From: Clostridiales bacterium
GTDB taxonomy: Bacteria > Bacillota > Clostridia > Christensenellales > CAG-138
Direction of reading: 5' to 3'
Length of the DNA stretch: 16,156 nt
Assembly: GCA_031270585.1 (NCBI GenBank)
Contig: JAISXK010000153.1
Coordinates: 1-16,156 of the forward strand
Position numbers and translations under genes: made by a program. Shown here piece by piece: positions 13,495-16,156 of the stretch. The notes below the pieces were generated by a model. The model made no database searches. It saw only the letters and a list, made by a program, of their open reading frames with translations, and was not told where the DNA came from. How positions within the stretch are numbered: position 1 is the first letter of the stretch; each line of letters starts with the position of its first letter.

Positions 13495-14544
13495 TCAGCC
13501 GCCTATCAACAGCTTGATATCGCTGATGGTGATCAATACGACCAGGCCCAGCAGCAGCACAAGCCCCACGAAATGCACCATCCCTTCCTTCTCGGGGGGT
13601 ACGGGCTTGCCGCGCGCCAGCTCGATCAGTATAAATATGAGCTTGCCGCCATCCAACGCGGGCAGGGGCAGCAAATTCATGACGGCCAGACTGATACCTA
13701 AGAATATCATGATATACAGCACGAGATCAAAGCCCGTTTTGATGGCCTGGCTCATCACCGCCACCGTGCCCACGGCGCCCACAATGTCGCCCTGCCGCAC
13801 ACCATTTTGGAACATACCGCCTATCGCCTGAAACAACTGCCGCACAAGCCCGGCGACAAACGGCACGGATTTGCCCGCAGCCTCAAAAAAGCCGCACCGC
13901 CGGAAATTTGTCATATACGTGATAACCACGCCGATGGAATTGTACCCCAACCCGGCGTTGTATGTGCCGCGTAGCGCGATATCCCGCAACTCGCCGCCGC
14001 GCCAAACGGTAATGACCATATCGCTGCCGGCGGCGCGTATCATATTCACGGTATCTTCGTAATTTTCTATCACCACGCCATCCACTGCGTAAAGCCTGTC
14101 GCCAAGCGTCATGCCGCCTGTCCGGGCTTTGCTGTCCTGCGCAAACTCGGTCACCACCGGTGAAACGCCATCCTCCACGCCATATGCCATCAAAAACACC
14201 GCCGCAAGGACGACGGTGAACACTATATTTATCGCCGGACCCGCCAGTATTACCAAAAAGCGCTTCCACGGTTTTTGGGCGTGAAAGCTTTCAGAGCTGT
14301 CCTGAGTCTCATCTTCGCCGTAGAAGCGGCACATGCCGCCGATGGGCAGCGCGCGCAAGGCATATACGGTGCCGTTCTTTTTTCGTGAAAACACCTTGGG
14401 TCCCATGCCGATGGCAAATTCCTCAATGCGGAATCCCAAAAGGCGCCCCATCCCAAAATGGCCCAGCTCGTGCACCGTAACCAATACGCACAGCAACACA
14501 ACCGCGCCTAAAATATTAAGTATGGTTTCAAATACTTCCAACAT
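13495..14544 (-). CDS. rseP: RseP-type site-2 zinc metalloprotease (peptidase M50B) with PDZ domain
   Basis: Intramembrane zinc protease of the RseP/RasP family, which cleaves membrane-embedded segments of anti-sigma factors and leftover signal peptides. The 349-aa protein has a first membrane helix carrying HELGH (H25, E26, H29), a second conserved region around LAGPAINIVF (~100-110), a PDZ-like domain (~125-200), and the third metal ligand in NLLPLPALDGG (D298) near a membrane helix, then a C-terminal helix. All catalytic residues are intact. ATG at 14542-14544 follows AAAGGGAGG; longer readings upstream lack a ribosome site. It sits between dxr and ispG, the usual Clostridia order. The local partner-switching sigma system has no visible membrane anti-sigma factor, so no substrate can be assigned from context. 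Confidence 0.94.
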   Translation of the reverse strand: MLEVFETILNILGAVVLLCVLVTVHELGHFGMGRLLGFRIEEFAIGMGPKVFSRKKNGTVYALRALPIGGMCRFYGEDETQDSSESFHAQKPWKRFLVILAGPAINIVFTVVLAAVFLMAYGVEDGVSPVVTEFAQDSKARTGGMTLGDRLYAVDGVVIENYEDTVNMIRAAGSDMVITVWRGGELRDIALRGTYNAGLGYNSIGVVITYMTNFRRCGFFEAAGKSVPFVAGLVRQLFQAIGGMFQNGVRQGDIVGAVGTVAVMSQAIKTGFDLVLYIMIFLGISLAVMNLLPLPALDGGKLIFILIELARGKPVPPEKEGMVHFVGLVLLLGLVVLITISDIKLLIGG

Positions 14545-14608
14545 GTTCCTCCCTTTCGCCACAGTGGCCTGGGCGCCGGCAAAGGGCATAGCCACCAGGC
14601 GCTTTTAC

Positions 14609-15748
14609 TCAGGCTTGTCCGAAATACGCGGCCGCATGCCGCCGCGCCTCCCGCATTACAAACTCGATATCCGCAAGCGCATGGATACGTATATGGGGGG
14701 TGTTTTGCATCGCATGCGTCACGCTCCTGATAATATCGGCAAAGGATATTTTACCCTCTAAAAACAATTCTACAGCCTTGCCGTTTGCCGCGCAATAAAC
14801 AATCGGTAAACATTCGCCGCCCAAAAGCGCCTCGCGCGCCAGCCTGATGGCGGGGAAATCATTGCCGTTATAAAATTGCAACCGGCCAACCTCAGGCAGC
14901 GATAGCCTTTTTATTTCGCCGGGCGCGCGCGCGGGATATGTGAGCGCGTATTGTATAGCGAGGCGCATATCGGGCACGCTCAACTGCGCGATCACCGCGC
15001 CGTCGATATATTCCACCAGCGAATGCACGATGGACTGCGGATGTATCAGCACTTCGATTTTATCCACATCAAACAGATACTGCGCCTCTATCACCTCAAG
15101 ACCCTTATTCATCAGCGTGGCGCTGTCGATACTGATGTTTTTGCCCATGCGCCACACCGGGTGGCGCAGCGCATCCGCAACCGTTACATTGCACAGGGCC
15201 GTCTCGTCCATCCGCCAGAACGGCCCGCCGGAGGCCGTAAGGTGCAGCGCCGCCACCTCGCTTTTCGCGCCGCGTTGCAGGCACTGGAATATGGCTGAAT
15301 GCTCGCTGTCCACGGGCAGTATGCTGCCGCCATGCGCCCGTATGGCCTCTTTTACGAGCTTGTTGCCGCAAATAATGCTCTCTTTATTGGCAAGCGCCAC
15401 AGTTTTGCCGGCGTTTAGCGCCGCCAGCAGCGCGGGCAGCCCCTGTATGCCCGCAATGCTGTTGAGCACAATATCCGCTTCCGGCAGGGCGGCCAGCGCC
15501 TCGTTGGCGTTTGCCCCGGCGAATAGACCGCACCCGGGCGGCAACGCGCTTTCGCACGCCTTCGCCACAGCTTCATCCGCCAGGCCAACATACCTTGCGC
15601 CAAACCGGGCCGCCTGATCCAGCAACAGCCGCGCATTGCTCCCGGCGCTTAGCGCCAGCACGCGAAATTGGCCGGGGTTTGCCTTTATCACCTGCATCGC
15701 CTGCCCGCCTATGGAACCGGTGCTGCCCAGCACTACGATTTTTTTCAA
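14609..15748 (-). CDS. dxr: 1-deoxy-D-xylulose 5-phosphate reductoisomerase
   Basis: Dxr (IspC) converts DXP to 2-C-methyl-D-erythritol 4-phosphate with NADPH, the first committed step of the MEP isoprenoid pathway, in the cytoplasm. The protein is 379 aa, the usual length. It opens with KKIVVLGSTGSIG, the NADPH-binding glycine loop, followed by ALANKES, the metal-site region PVDSEHSAIFQCL, the LTASGGPF loop, and the SIDSATLMNKGLEVIEA and IHPQSIVHSLVEY motifs. The frame is open further upstream, but TTG at 15746-15748 is the best start: GGAGG lies 9 nt before it, the start overlaps the cdsA stop, and the NAD-binding strand begins right after it. It is cotranscribed with rseP (64-nt gap) and, with ispG, supplies two MEP steps in one cluster. 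Confidence 0.96.
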   Translation of the reverse strand: MKKIVVLGSTGSIGGQAMQVIKANPGQFRVLALSAGSNARLLLDQAARFGARYVGLADEAVAKACESALPPGCGLFAGANANEALAALPEADIVLNSIAGIQGLPALLAALNAGKTVALANKESIICGNKLVKEAIRAHGGSILPVDSEHSAIFQCLQRGAKSEVAALHLTASGGPFWRMDETALCNVTVADALRHPVWRMGKNISIDSATLMNKGLEVIEAQYLFDVDKIEVLIHPQSIVHSLVEYIDGAVIAQLSVPDMRLAIQYALTYPARAPGEIKRLSLPEVGRLQFYNGNDFPAIRLAREALLGGECLPIVYCAANGKAVELFLEGKISFADIIRSVTHAMQNTPHIRIHALADIEFVMREARRHAAAYFGQA

Positions 15749-16156
15749 GTTCGGATACCTCCGCCGGCGACAAAATAAAAGCAATAATACACCGCCGGCG
15801 CGCAAAAGAGCATGCTGTCAAGGCGATCCATCACGCCGCCGTGGCCGGGTATAAGCGCGCCAAAATCTTTCAGCCCCGCCCAGCGTTTGATGAGGGACGC
15901 AAACAGATCCCCCGCCTGGCCCAGTCCGCCGCATACGGCTCCCAACGCCAGTAACGCCGCCAAGGGGAAGTGGCCGCCCCATACCGGCTGCAGCGCATAC
16001 ACCAGCGCGCCGCCGCCAACGCTGCCTATGACGGATGCGACGCTGCCCTCCAGCGTCTTGTTTGGGCTTATCGCCGGGCAGAGCTTATGGCGGCCTATGG
16101 CGCCGCCCACAAAGTAGGCAAGCGTGTCGCCCAACAGCGGGCAAGCCGCCGCCGCG
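15745..16156 (-). CDS. cdsA: Phosphatidate cytidylyltransferase, C-terminal part (5' end outside window)
   Basis: CdsA condenses CTP with phosphatidic acid to give CDP-diacylglycerol, the precursor of membrane phospholipids, and is an integral membrane enzyme. Only the last ~137 residues are here; the frame is open to the window edge. Visible family signatures are GDTLAYFVGG, SPNKTLEGS and the diagnostic C-terminal block around KRWAGLKDFG and PGHGGVMDRLDS, with metal-binding Asp residues. Hydrophobic stretches between these blocks fit membrane helices. The TGA stop (15745-15747) overlaps the TTG start of dxr as TTGA, indicating translational coupling. In Clostridia cdsA commonly lies between uppS and dxr; uppS would be to the right of this window. 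Call is secure; the start cannot be seen. Confidence 0.95.
   Translation of the reverse strand, partial: AAAACPLLGDTLAYFVGGAIGRHKLCPAISPNKTLEGSVASVIGSVGGGALVYALQPVWGGHFPLAALLALGAVCGGLGQAGDLFASLIKRWAGLKDFGALIPGHGGVMDRLDSMLFCAPAVYYCFYFVAGGGIRT

Overview
The window looks like chromosomal DNA from a Bacillota (Clostridia-type) bacterium of moderate to high G+C. The evidence is a PolC-type replicative polymerase, RNase Y, an MEP-pathway pair (dxr, ispG) embedded with cdsA and rseP, and an RsbV/RsbW/SigB-like partner-switching module. Every gene I can support lies on the minus strand, so the window reads from its right end to its left.

Right part (about 16156-8256). A housekeeping cluster runs cdsA (cut by the window edge) > dxr > rseP > ispG > polC. 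Spacing is tight: cdsA and dxr overlap by 4 bases (TTGA), and rseP and ispG are 1 base apart. It joins phospholipid precursor synthesis, two isoprenoid steps, an intramembrane protease and DNA replication. Middle (8255-5410). A strong sigma-A-type promoter and a leader of about 135 nt precede rny. A perfect 17-bp-stem terminator follows rny, and then comes a peptidase M19 (membrane dipeptidase) gene.

5423-3677 is a complete IS200/IS605-family element (IS608-like) with intact tnpA (Y1, HUH) and tnpB (RuvC) and a hairpin at each end. From the end sequences I infer insertion after TTAC, inside the last codons of the dipeptidase gene, so that the IS now supplies the end of that ORF. Removing the element on paper restores a reading frame with a stop one codon later.

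Left part (3619-94) is a regulatory cluster: a coiled-coil/double zinc-ribbon protein, an RsbV-like STAS antagonist with its phospho-acceptor serine, an RsbW-like anti-sigma factor, a SigB/SigF-type sigma factor, a second stand-alone HATPase kinase, a short LytTR-domain ORF, and an unrecognised 197-aa protein. The most interesting point is that the RsbW next to the sigma factor has lost all three visible ATP-binding motifs, while the second kinase downstream keeps them. This suggests that sigma-factor binding and RsbV phosphorylation may be split between two proteins. The LytTR ORF lacks a conventional start codon that would cover its whole domain.

No rRNA, tRNA or CRISPR array was seen. Function calls come from reading motifs by eye; no database search was possible.
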